Assembly (NCBI RefSeq): GCF_006717045.1
Contig: NZ_VFPH01000002.1
Coordinates: forward strand, 558,001 to 622,000
DNA from: Pseudonocardia cypriaca
Lineage (GTDB): Bacteria; Actinomycetota; Actinomycetes; Mycobacteriales; Pseudonocardiaceae
Length of the DNA stretch: 64,000 nt
Direction of reading: 5' to 3'
Of this stretch, positions 1-7,396 are shown piece by piece. A program made the translations under genes and the position numbers. A model generated the notes under the pieces. That model did no database searches. It was not told the origin of the DNA and saw only the letters and a program-made list of their open reading frames with translations. Position 1 is the first letter of the stretch. Each line of letters starts with the position of its first letter.

Positions 1-166
1 GATCCGCTCGGCAGCACCTCGTGCAGCCGGTCCATCGTGCGCAGGACGGCCGGCTCCCGCAGCCGGACGGCCCGATGAAGGCCGTCACGGCGCGGGCGGC
101 ATCTTCAGCGTGACGTCCTCGACCGCGAGGAAGTCCCCGCGGTAGACGATCTTCGTCGCCGCGGGT
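1..166 (-). pseudogene. pstB: pstB remnant (phosphate ABC transporter ATPase), frameshifted, cut by window edge
   Basis: Read on the minus strand, three frames in succession spell the N-terminal part of PstB. The first gives KIVYRGDFLAVEDVTLKMPP and then hits a stop at 85-87. A second frame gives AVTAFIGPSGCG, the start of the Walker A loop. A third frame continues LRTMDRLHEVLPSG to the window edge. Intact PstB has GPSGCGKST here; the lysine and serine/threonine are lost because the second frame change falls inside the P-loop. The order and spacing match PstB too well for chance, so I read this as a decayed copy. There is no pstSCA or phoU in the window. The start of the original gene overlaps the end of the SHOCT gene and has no start codon left. 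Confidence 0.6.
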
Positions 167-433
167 TCAACGCTTGACGGCCGGGCCGGACCTGCCGTGC
201 AGCGTGTCCAGGCGCTGGCAGTACTCCTGCTCGTCGATCTCCCCGCCGGCGAACCGCTCGGCCAGCAGCTCCTCGGGGGTGGCCCGCTCCTCCCGTGGGC
301 GGTCGCCCGTCGTCTGCAGGTACCGGATGACGGCGATCAACCCGAGGATGATCAGCGCCCAGAAGAGGATCATGCCGATGCCCATGAGGGCCATGGCCCA
401 TCCGCCCGTACCGGGGCCGTACCACCACATCAT
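167..433 (-). CDS. SHOCT-domain small membrane protein
   Basis: This 88-residue protein starts with an aromatic, glycine-rich stretch (MMWWYGPG), followed by one membrane segment at about residues 12-38, and ends in a SHOCT motif at about 51-80 (ATPEELLAERFAGGEIDEQEY). SHOCT is a short C-terminal oligomerisation-type domain of unknown biochemical role that is common in actinobacterial membrane proteins. A GGAGGA ribosome binding site lies just before the ATG. It follows the membrane protein gene at 452-742 by 18 bases and is probably co-transcribed with it. No enzymatic function can be assigned. Confidence 0.85.
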   Translation of the reverse strand: MMWWYGPGTGGWAMALMGIGMILFWALIILGLIAVIRYLQTTGDRPREERATPEELLAERFAGGEIDEQEYCQRLDTLHGRSGPAVKR

Positions 434-451
434 CTGGATCTCCTCCTCGGA

Positions 452-742
452 TCAGTGGGCCGAGTGCCCGGCCCTGCTCCCGGCCAGCCGCGTGCGGGCC
501 AGTTTCCGCCAGCGCGCGCCCGACGCCACGGCGAAGGCGGCTGCCGCGGCGCCCCACGTTCCGCGGAACGCTCCTCGGTCCACGATCGCGACTGCGGCGC
601 GTCCGAGCACGAGTCCGGTGGCGGCCATGCCGCGCGAGTCCTGGACGAACGGCACGCTGCCGCGCACCAGGTAGCCGATGTGGGCGACGACGATCGCGGA
701 GACCAGCGGGGGCGCGACCCCGTCCCTCCAACCGATCCTCAT
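452..742 (-). CDS. small membrane protein of unknown function
   Basis: The protein has 96 residues, with hydrophobic segments at about residues 10-25 (APPLVSAIVVAHIGYLV), 38-55 (GMAATGLVLGRAAVAIV) and 63-75. A longer in-frame start exists upstream, but the ATG at 742 is chosen because GGAGGT precedes it by about seven bases. Small multi-pass proteins of this build next to SHOCT proteins are frequent in actinobacteria, but their role is unknown. It is the first gene of a likely two-gene unit with the SHOCT protein. Confidence 0.6.
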   Translation of the reverse strand: MRIGWRDGVAPPLVSAIVVAHIGYLVRGSVPFVQDSRGMAATGLVLGRAAVAIVDRGAFRGTWGAAAAAFAVASGARWRKLARTRLAGSRAGHSAH

Positions 743-945
743 CCGTCCACCTCCGCCACCGAGCGTGCTCGCCGTCGCGTGCTGCCGGCACGGCCTTCGG
801 TCCCGTGCCGTTGGCCCGTTGGTCATCGGCTCGTGGGGCGCTGCGCGGGATGCGCTGCTCGGGGCCGTCTCCGTGCCTGCGGGCCGAACGGTTGGTCAGC
901 ATCCGGTTCCTCGAGGACCTCGTGCCCCTACGGCGTGCAGCGGTC

Positions 946-2022
946 ATGGCGCACCATCGGGCCATGGCGGCGAGAGCAGCAGTGCCGGGCGGCGATCGCT
1001 CCGAGCTGCATGACGCGCTCGAACGCTGGGTCGCGCGCGGTCTGATCAGCCCTGAGCAGGCGGAGCGCATCCTGGCGGACGAGCAGGGGTCGATCGAGCG
1101 GCGGGCGCGGCGAGGGCCGCTGGTGGCGGAGGCGCTCGGATACGTCGGAGGGGTGCTGATCCTCGTCGGGGCCGTGGCGGTCGCTGAACGCTACTGGTCG
1201 GACATCGGCCTCGGCGGACGGCTCGGGGTGACCTTCGGGGCCGCCGGGCTCCTGCTCGTCACCGGCCTCTGCGTTCCCGCCCGACGCGTCGACGTGGCGC
1301 GCCGACTCCGGAGTGTGTGCTGGCTGCTGTCAGCGGTCCTGCTCGCCGCCGGCCTGGGCCGGCTGGGGACCGAGGTGCTGGAGCTCGACGGGGACACCGT
1401 CGCGCTGCTGACCTCCGGCGTCACCGCCGCCTACACCGCGGTGCTGTGGTGGCGCCACCGCACCGTCCTCCAGCAGGCGGCACTGCTCGTCGCACTCACC
1501 GCGACAGCCGCTGCCGCCGCAGCGCACCTCCCGCACGGCGCGGACCACGTGACCGGGCTCGCGGTCTGGGGCGTCGGCGCGGGGTGGCTGCTGCTCGGCT
1601 GGGGCGGCGTGATCACCGCCCGGACCGGCGCATACGTCCTCGGGGGTTCCGCGACGGTCCTGGGCGGGCTGCCGACCGTCGAGGCCGGCTGGGGCGCCGC
1701 GCTCGCAATCGGTTCCGCCCTCGTCCTGGTGGCCGCCGGTGCGTGGCTGCGCGACCTCCTGCTGCTCGCCGTCGGCTCGATCGCCACGCTGCTGACCGTT
1801 CCCTCGGTGCTCGGGCAGTACTTCCCCGACACCCTCACCGTGCCCCTCGCACTGGTGGGCTGCGGGGTGCTGCTCGTCGCGGGAGCCGTCCACACCTCGT
1901 ACCGCCGTCGACTCGGCCCGCCCAGCACCCGTCCGGGCGTCGGCAACCGGGCGGCCGCCATCGGTGCCGCTGCCACCGTCGCGGTGGCGGTGACCGTCGC
2001 AGTGCTCGCCCTCGCCTGGTGA
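946..2022 (+). CDS. DUF2157-type integral membrane protein
   Basis: This 358-residue protein has an N-terminal soluble helix pair (about residues 20-60, ALERWVARGLISPEQAERIL) typical of DUF2157, then about nine to ten hydrophobic segments to the C-terminus, beginning with EALGYVGGVLILVGAVAVAE. The N-terminal helix-turn resembles the oligomerisation helices of SHOCT proteins (the GLIS-EQAERIL pattern). Two ATG codons, at 946 and 964, are possible starts and neither has a strong ribosome binding site; 946 is chosen. It is transcribed away from the SHOCT pair and converges with the PspC gene. The function is unknown; a membrane stress role is only a guess. Confidence 0.75.
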   Translation: MAHHRAMAARAAVPGGDRSELHDALERWVARGLISPEQAERILADEQGSIERRARRGPLVAEALGYVGGVLILVGAVAVAERYWSDIGLGGRLGVTFGAAGLLLVTGLCVPARRVDVARRLRSVCWLLSAVLLAAGLGRLGTEVLELDGDTVALLTSGVTAAYTAVLWWRHRTVLQQAALLVALTATAAAAAAHLPHGADHVTGLAVWGVGAGWLLLGWGGVITARTGAYVLGGSATVLGGLPTVEAGWGAALAIGSALVLVAAGAWLRDLLLLAVGSIATLLTVPSVLGQYFPDTLTVPLALVGCGVLLVAGAVHTSYRRRLGPPSTRPGVGNRAAAIGAAATVAVAVTVAVLALAW

Positions 2023-2062
2023 CGCCGAAGACGGGGCGTGCGGCGCGCCGGCACCGCCCTCG

Positions 2063-2680
2063 TCACGGCTGCGTGCGAGGCCCCTCCGGCTCGTTCGACG
2101 GAGGCGCACCGGGTTCCGGGCGCTCGCGCCGGACCCGGTTACCGATCTCCCCGACGCTGGCGTCGACCGCGGCGGACAACCCGGTCAGCGCGCGGCGCGC
2201 GCCCTCCTGGACCTCGGGGGCACGGAGCCGATCGCCGAGCCCGGTCAGCGCCGCGTCCACCGACTTCAACGATGGTCGCTTGCTCGGGCCCTGCGTCGCC
2301 TCGGGCTGCGTGGGCGCCTCCCCGTGGGCCTGTTTCGGGCGCAGCTCCGCCGCAAGGGCCTTGAGCTCGCCGCCGACCGCGGTCCAGGCCTCCTTCGCAT
2401 CGCCTGCGGGAGGCGGGTCCATCCGAGACCGCGGCTGCGCGTCCTCGGCCGCCTGGGGAAGCAGCACCCACGCCACCAGGTAGGCGAGCACCGCGGCACC
2501 GCCGGAGACCAGCCCGACCAGCACCACCGCGATGCGCACGAGCACGGGGTCGACCCCGACGCTGCGGGCGATCCCCCCGCACACTCCCCCCAGGACGCGG
2601 TCGGAACGGCTGCGCTCGACCCGAACCGGCTGCTGCCGGCGCTCGCCCGGTTCCGGATTGCTCGGTTGGCTCGTCGTCAT
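2063..2680 (-). CDS. PspC-domain envelope protein
   Basis: The protein has 205 residues. A PspC domain occupies about residues 22-80: the SRSDRVLGGVCGGIARSVGVDP signature is split by the turn before the membrane helix IAVVLVGLVSGGAAVLAYLVAWVLLP. PspC proteins sense or respond to membrane stress. The remainder is a long polar tail rich in Ala, Glu and Pro with predicted helices (ELKALAAELRPK, LKSVDAALTGLGDRL), probably cytoplasmic. The ATG at 2680 is preferred over an in-frame TTG at 2716. The gene converges with the DUF2157 gene across 40 bases. Confidence 0.8.
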   Translation of the reverse strand: MTTSQPSNPEPGERRQQPVRVERSRSDRVLGGVCGGIARSVGVDPVLVRIAVVLVGLVSGGAAVLAYLVAWVLLPQAAEDAQPRSRMDPPPAGDAKEAWTAVGGELKALAAELRPKQAHGEAPTQPEATQGPSKRPSLKSVDAALTGLGDRLRAPEVQEGARRALTGLSAAVDASVGEIGNRVRRERPEPGAPPSNEPEGPRTQP

Positions 2681-2988
2681 GGGACCACCGTCGCCCTGTT
2701 CGTCGGCAGTGGACAAGGGCCGAAGGGCCCTGCGGGCGAGCCGGCGACATGGTCGAGGGCACGCGAGTCGTGGTCAACCGACCCTGGAATCTGTCGACCG
2801 TCGCTCCGTACCCGTGCAGCACGAGAACGGCCTTGCTACCGCGCCAGGCCGGGAGACGTCGAGGTCGGAAGCGTGTCGGCTGAAGATGCCCACGAGGCCC
2901 ACGGCAGGACCTTCGGCCCTGGTCACTCGCAGCGCCGATCGGTCACGCTCCGGGGCGATACGTCACCCGATCCCGTCCTGGAGAGTCC
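2681..2988. other. 308-base gap with a possible CBS-domain fragment
   Basis: No intact gene is seen. On the minus strand near 2850-2950 a short frame reads AVGLVGIFSRH followed by a few residues ending DVSRPG, which resembles the end of a CBS/BON protein (usually VGIVSRADLL...RPD). Another frame near 2760-2820 reads VLVLHGYGATVDRF. Both are too short to call with confidence. The gap must also hold the promoters of the PspC gene and of the 74-residue gene at 2989. Confidence 0.25.
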
Positions 2989-3213
2989 ATGTTCAACGAG
3001 CCTCCGGCCGAGCCCGCAGGCCACCACGATCCGGCTGTCGTCGCGGCTATCGCCCGGCTGTCCGCCGAATTCGCCGAGAACGTGCGGCCGGCCGTGATCA
3101 GCCGAGTAGTGGTGGGAAGCCGGCGCGACCTCAGCGGGGCGCCGGTTCCGGCCATGCCCGAGTTCGTCGAGCGGCTCGCACGGCAGCGCCTGCTCCAGTC
3201 GGCGGCTCGCTGA
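2989..3213 (+). CDS. small three-helix protein
   Basis: The 74-residue soluble protein is predicted to form three helices: residues about 14-30 (AVVAAIARLSAEFAENV), 33-42 and 57-73 (PEFVERLARQRLLQSA). The layout resembles the small three-helix bundle dimerisation proteins of actinobacteria, in which the central part carries a conserved Arg/Asp loop (SRRDLSGAPVP here). The ATG at 2989 is preceded by CTGGAGAG, an acceptable ribosome binding site. No function is known. It precedes the selenoprotein operon by about 200 bases and may or may not share its transcript. Confidence 0.6.
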   Translation: MFNEPPAEPAGHHDPAVVAAIARLSAEFAENVRPAVISRVVVGSRRDLSGAPVPAMPEFVERLARQRLLQSAAR

Positions 3214-3410
3214 CACCAGCACCTTCCGGCGAACCATCTGAGGCAGGCCACCGCAGAAGCCGAGACCACACCCGTCGAGGCCGACCTCGAGGTCGACCGG
3301 GTACGCGCGGCGCCAGCGGCAAATGACGCGTTCCCAGGTGCACGCCCGACCGACGACGGCGCCGCTCCCGCTGGATACCGTCGCCGTACCGGGAGAACTC
3401 GGAGGTGGCC

Positions 3411-3953
3411 GTGACGGACTGGGCGAGCGTGCTCCTGGACCCGACGGGCGCGGCGGAAGGTGTCGAGGACCGCGCCCTCTCCCCGCGGCTCACCACCCTG
3501 CACGGGGCGACCCTCGGCCTGCTGGACAACGGCAAGCCGAACGCGGCCCTGCTGCTCGAGGAGGTCGGCAGGCAGCTCGGCGAGCGGTTCCGGCTGCAGG
3601 ACGTGAAGGTGTTCACCAAGGGCTACTTCGGCACGCCCGTGGAGCAGACCCAGGTCGAGCGCATCGTCGCCACCTGCAACTTCGCCGTCACGGCGGTCGG
3701 TGATTGAGGCTCGTGCAGCGCGGCCAGTCTGGCCGACGGGATCCTGCTGGAGCGTGCCGGCATTCCGGCCGTCAGCATCTGCACCGAACCGTTCCGCCTC
3801 GCCGCTGACGCGATGGCGCGCTCGTACGGCTTCCCCGGCTTCCCGTACGTCGTGACGGAGCACCCGGTGGCGAGCCTCTCGCGGGACGAGGTGCGCGAGC
3901 GCGTGACCGCGATGCTCCCGCGCATCCTCGCGCAACTGGGGGTCGAGGCATGA
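3411..3953 (+). CDS. UGSC-family selenoprotein (UGA at 3705-3707 read as selenocysteine)
   Basis: The reading frame runs for 180 residues from GTG 3411 (GGAGG at 3401-3405) to TGA 3951-3953 if the in-frame UGA at 3705-3707 is decoded. That UGA is residue 99 in the sequence AVGD-U-GSC-SAASLADGI, which is exactly the motif for which the UGSC family of (seleno)proteins is named. Downstream coding is intact: SLADGILLERAGIPAVSICTE, then YGFPGFPYVVTEHPVASL, a typical family C-terminus. The stop overlaps the ATG of the next gene (ATGA at 3950-3953), as in a maintained operon. A hairpin follows the UGA at the distance expected for a bacterial SECIS. The U-x-x-C pair suggests redox or sulfur/selenium chemistry, but the substrate is unknown. 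The alternative is a pseudogene with a nonsense mutation; the exact position of the UGA argues against it. Confidence 0.85.
3708..3735 (+). promoter_or_regulatory. candidate bacterial SECIS hairpin
   Basis: Thirteen bases after the UGA, CGGCCA (3721-3726) pairs perfectly with TGGCCG (3730-3735) around a GTC loop (3727-3729). The loop begins with G and starts 19 bases after the UGA. Known bacterial SECIS elements lie inside the coding region with the apical loop about 16-37 bases from the UGA and a G near the loop start. SelB binding is inferred, not shown. Confidence 0.65.
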
Positions 3954-5047
3954 CGGTCGAGGACACCCGCGCGCTCGCGGACGCCATCGTGGACGCGATC
4001 GAGTACTGCTACGACCAGGAGTGGAGCGACGGGCTCCCGGTGGTCCCGTGCACCGCGGAGCGGCTCGACGCGTTCCTCGCGCAGACCGAGCGCGCGCCGC
4101 ACGAGGTCCTGCTGGCCATGCCGCAGATCGGCCGCGAGTGCACGGTGCGGCTGGCGGCGCTGAACGCGGCGATGGCCGGCTGCCGCCCGGAGTACTTCCC
4201 GGTGGTCCTCGCGGCGTGGGACTCGCTGCGCGCCGAGGGGTACGCCGGGCGGGGCATCTGGCAGAGCACCACGGGCACCGCGCCGCTGCTCCTGGTGAAC
4301 GGGCCGGTACGCGGGGAGCTCGGCATCAACTGCCGGGGCAACGTGTTCGGCTCGGGGTTCCGCGCGAACGCCACGATCGGTCGGGCGATCCGGCTCGCGG
4401 CGCTCAACGCGTTCGGTCTCCGCCCGCACGCGCTCGACCAGGCCACCCAGGGCACTCCGGCGAAGTACACCTGCTGCATCGGGGAGAACCAGGAGGAGAG
4501 CCCGTGGCCGGCGTTCCACGAGGAGTTCGGGTTCTCCACTGACGAGAGCACCGTCACCGCGATGACGATCCGCGCGGTCGCCCACATCGAGGCGCGGCAC
4601 ACCTCCGAGGCGGCGCAGCTGCTGCGTGACCTGGCCGGGACGATCGCCCGCACCGGCGCCTTGCTGCACCGCACGACCTCCTCCTGCCTCGTGCTCAGCC
4701 CGGAGCACGCCCACCTGCTGGCCGGGCAGGGCTTCGACAAGCCGGCCATCCGCCGGTTCGTGTTCGAGGAGGCCGTCCTGCGCCGCGAGGACCTCGACCG
4801 GGCCGGCAAGACCGCGGTCTCCCGCACCACGTCGTGGCGGCTGCCCGCCGATCACCCCGAGGCGGTGCCCGACGAGCGCATCGACCCCTCCACCGGGACG
4901 TTCCACGTGCTCACCTCGCCCGACGCGGTGCAGGTCGTGGTGGCCGGCGCGTCGAACTCCGGCGTGTCGGCGGTGGTCGACACCTTCGGACCGCGGGGCG
5001 ACCGGCCCCCGCTCGTCCCGGTGTCCGGCCCTACCGGGAGGAGCTGA
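3950..5047 (+). CDS. conserved partner protein of the UGSC selenoprotein
   Basis: The protein has 365 residues and no signal peptide or membrane segment. Its start overlaps the selenoprotein stop by four bases, so the two are translationally coupled. Recognisable blocks are EWSDGLPVVPCTAERLDAFL (about 24-43), ALNAAMAGCRPEYFPVVLAA (about 68-87), LLLVNGPVRGELGIN, and GTPAKYTCCIGENQEESPW near residue 168-186 with a vicinal Cys pair. I recognise the family as one that commonly sits beside UGSC proteins in actinobacteria and proteobacteria, but no reaction is established. The conserved cysteines suggest a joint redox or thiol-linked reaction with the selenoprotein. Its last 17 bases overlap the convergent decarboxylase gene. 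Confidence 0.7.
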   Translation: MTVEDTRALADAIVDAIEYCYDQEWSDGLPVVPCTAERLDAFLAQTERAPHEVLLAMPQIGRECTVRLAALNAAMAGCRPEYFPVVLAAWDSLRAEGYAGRGIWQSTTGTAPLLLVNGPVRGELGINCRGNVFGSGFRANATIGRAIRLAALNAFGLRPHALDQATQGTPAKYTCCIGENQEESPWPAFHEEFGFSTDESTVTAMTIRAVAHIEARHTSEAAQLLRDLAGTIARTGALLHRTTSSCLVLSPEHAHLLAGQGFDKPAIRRFVFEEAVLRREDLDRAGKTAVSRTTSWRLPADHPEAVPDERIDPSTGTFHVLTSPDAVQVVVAGASNSGVSAVVDTFGPRGDRPPLVPVSGPTGRS

Positions 5048-6386
5048 CGGCCCCGAGTGCCGCGTCGAGGATGTCGAGGCCGGCGTGGAGCTCCTCGTCG
5101 CTCGCCGTGAGCGGCGGGGCGATCCGGAAGATCCCGCCCATCCCCGGCAGCTGGACGATGTTGACGTGCAGCCCCCGGTCGAGGCAGGCCGCGGTGACCG
5201 CGTGGCCGAGCGCGTCGGCAGGGGCCTTGCTCTCCTTGTCGGTCACGAGCTCGATGCCCTGCAGGAGCCCACGGCCCCGGACGTCGCCGACGACCTCGTG
5301 GTCGGCGCGCAGCCGCAGCAGCCGCTCCGTGAGCTGCTCGCCCAGCTTGGCGGCACGTTCGACGAGGTTGTCCCGCTCGATGACGTCCAGGACGGTCAGC
5401 GCGACCGTTGCCGCGAGGGGATCGGAGACGTGGGTGGTGAAGAAGAGGAAGCCGCGGTCCCGGCAGACCTGCTCGATCTCGCCGCTCGTCACCACGGCCG
5501 CGACCGGCAGGCCCGCGCCGAGCGTCTTGGACAGGGTGAGGATGTCGGGCACGACCCCGTCGCGCTCGAAGGCGTACATGTGACCGGTTCGCCCGAGACC
5601 GGTCTGCGCCTCGTCGAGGACGAGCAGCATGCCGCGCTCGGCGCACATCTCCTTCAGGCGGGCGAGGTAGCCGGGCGGCAGTTCGATGACCCCGCCCGAC
5701 GACAGGATCGGCTCGACGAGACACGCGGCCAGAGCCCCCGTCGACTGCTGGTCGACCAGGGCGAACCCGTACTCGAGCTCGGCCTCCCAGTCGTAGGAAC
5801 CATCCGGCCCGCGGAACGGCGACCGGTAGGCGTTGGGGGTCGGGAGCGTGAAGTTCCCCGGCAGGGTCGGGCCGTACCCGCGGCGCCCTGCGGAGAAGGT
5901 CGCCGCCGCGGCTCCGGACGTCATCCCGTGCCATGACCGGTCGAACGAGACGATCTCGTACCTGCCGGTGTACAGCTTCGCCATCTTGACGGCGGCCTCG
6001 TTGGACTCCGCACCGGTCGTCAGCAGCAGCGTCTTGGTCAGGGGTTCGGGCAACGTCGCCGACAGCCTTCTGGCCAGGTCGACGACCGGGCGGCTCAGCA
6101 TCCCGCTGAACAGGTGGTCCAGTGAGGCGACCGACCGGGAGACCGCTCGGACGACATCGGGGTGCGAGTGCCCCAGCACCGCGCTCATCTGCCCGGAGGT
6201 GAAGTCGAGGATCGCCGCCCCGTCACTGTCGTAGACGTAGGAGCCCGCGGCGCTCTCGATGATGCGCGGCGTGAAGGCCGCGCCGTACCGGACCAGATGA
6301 CGCTCGGCGTCGTCCCAGAAGGTGTCCGCGCTCACCGGCTCTCCTGTCTCATGGCGCCTGATCGTCGCACGAAGTGTGGAGCTCAT
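5031..6386 (-). CDS. dgdA: 2,2-dialkylglycine decarboxylase-like class III aminotransferase
   Basis: This 451-residue PLP enzyme has the fold-type I layout. It contains TTGAESNEAAVKMAKLYTGR near residue 127, SWHGMT (ring-stacking region), LDEAQTGLGRTG (PLP aspartate) and LTLSKTLGAGLPVAAVV with the PLP lysine near residue 281. The segments FFTTHVSDPLAATVAL and NIVQLPGMGGIFRIAPPLT match 2,2-dialkylglycine decarboxylase (DgdA), which decarboxylates 2-aminoisobutyrate-type amino acids and transaminates pyruvate. A generic omega-aminotransferase is the alternative. The ATG at 6386 overlaps the stop of the universal stress protein gene (ATGA), so translation is probably coupled and the gene falls under the ECF promoter at 7358-7388. 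Confidence 0.8.
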   Translation of the reverse strand: MSSTLRATIRRHETGEPVSADTFWDDAERHLVRYGAAFTPRIIESAAGSYVYDSDGAAILDFTSGQMSAVLGHSHPDVVRAVSRSVASLDHLFSGMLSRPVVDLARRLSATLPEPLTKTLLLTTGAESNEAAVKMAKLYTGRYEIVSFDRSWHGMTSGAAAATFSAGRRGYGPTLPGNFTLPTPNAYRSPFRGPDGSYDWEAELEYGFALVDQQSTGALAACLVEPILSSGGVIELPPGYLARLKEMCAERGMLLVLDEAQTGLGRTGHMYAFERDGVVPDILTLSKTLGAGLPVAAVVTSGEIEQVCRDRGFLFFTTHVSDPLAATVALTVLDVIERDNLVERAAKLGEQLTERLLRLRADHEVVGDVRGRGLLQGIELVTDKESKAPADALGHAVTAACLDRGLHVNIVQLPGMGGIFRIAPPLTASDEELHAGLDILDAALGAVSSSR

Positions 6387-7285
6387 CGACCGGCAGCGCC
6401 CGGATCCGCCCGGACGACCGCGACGGGGCACGGTGCGTGGTGCAGCACCGTGTGGCTGGTGGAGCCGAGCACGAGGCCCGCCGCGCTGCCTCGGCCGTGC
6501 GACCCGACGACGACGAGCTGGGCGGCGATGGCGGTCGCCTGCTCGATCAACGCGTGCGCGGGCCGGTCGCGCACGAGCGCTCGCTGCACCTCGACATCGG
6601 GATACTTCCCGCCCCATCCCGCCAGCCGCTCGGCGAGTATCCGACGCTCGTCCGCCTCGATGGCGTCCCAATCCAGCAGGGGCGCCACCGAGGCCTCGAA
6701 CACGGTGTCGTGCCAGGCGTGCACCGCCACCAGGGGCACCTGGCGCGTCGCCGCCGCCTCGAACGCGAAGGCCAATGCCGCCTCGCTGATCGGCGAGCCG
6801 TCGACGCCGACCACGACCGGGCCTGCGTCGGAGGATCGTTCACCGCGCACCACGACGATCGGGCATGCCGCCCGAGCGGCCATCCCGACCGCGACCGAGC
6901 CGACCAGCAGACCCGTGAACCCGCCGAGGCCGCGGTCACCGAGGACGACCAATCCCGCGCGTCGCGACTCGGCGACCAGCAGCGGCACCGGGAACCCGTC
7001 GACGACGCGCTGCGAGATCTCGATGCCAGGAGCGACGGCCGCGGCCGCCTCGGCGGCCGCCGAGACCTCCTCGCGGGTGCGTGCCAGCATCGTCTCGCGG
7101 AGGTGAACGCCCAGTCCGTGGTCGTGGAGGTGCCTCGTCTCGACCCAACCGAAGGCGCTGATCAGCTCCAGGGTGACCCCGCGGCGCACTGCCTCCCGCG
7201 CCGCCCATCGGGCCGCGTCGAGCGCCGACGGCGACCCGTCGACGCCCACGACGACCGGAAGGCTTCGCTCTCGGCCACTTCCCAC
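6383..7285 (-). CDS. tandem-domain universal stress protein
   Basis: The protein has 300 residues with two UspA domains. Domain 1 starts PVVVGVDGSPSALDAARWA and ends LVVLGDRGLGGFTGLLVGSVAVGMAARAACPIVVVR; domain 2 starts PVVVGVDGSPISEAALAFAFE and ends VVVGSHGRGSAAGLVLGSTSHTVLHHAPCPVAVVR. Both carry the ATP-binding pattern G-x2-G-x9-G-S/T. The GTG at 7285 is chosen because GGAGGG precedes it by eight bases; the longer in-frame ATG has no such site. An ECF promoter lies about 70 bases upstream. Two-domain Usps in actinobacteria are linked to hypoxia and dormancy stress. Confidence 0.9.
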   Translation of the reverse strand: MGSGRERSLPVVVGVDGSPSALDAARWAAREAVRRGVTLELISAFGWVETRHLHDHGLGVHLRETMLARTREEVSAAAEAAAAVAPGIEISQRVVDGFPVPLLVAESRRAGLVVLGDRGLGGFTGLLVGSVAVGMAARAACPIVVVRGERSSDAGPVVVGVDGSPISEAALAFAFEAAATRQVPLVAVHAWHDTVFEASVAPLLDWDAIEADERRILAERLAGWGGKYPDVEVQRALVRDRPAHALIEQATAIAAQLVVVGSHGRGSAAGLVLGSTSHTVLHHAPCPVAVVRADPGAAGR

Positions 7286-7357
7286 GTCCCGCTCCCTCCA
7301 CTCACGGACGGTCCGTACTTCCCAGCCGGACCGGAAGCCTCCTGCCGGCGCCCCCAG

Positions 7358-7388
7358 GGTGGACAAGGCAGGGCAGCGATGCGTGACA
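7358..7388 (-). promoter_or_regulatory. ECF promoter of the universal stress protein/dgdA operon
   Basis: On the minus strand TGTCACG (7382-7388) is followed after exactly 16 bases by TGTCC (7361-7365). The same two boxes with the same spacing occur at seven other sites in the window. The -10 box lies about 75 bases before the GTG of the universal stress gene. Confidence 0.75.
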
Positions 7389-7396
7389 ACCTGCGG

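Noticed and set aside
2940..2985. Additional ECF promoter before the 74-residue gene
   Set aside because: GTCAC boxes are present, but no GTCC box lies at 16 bases.
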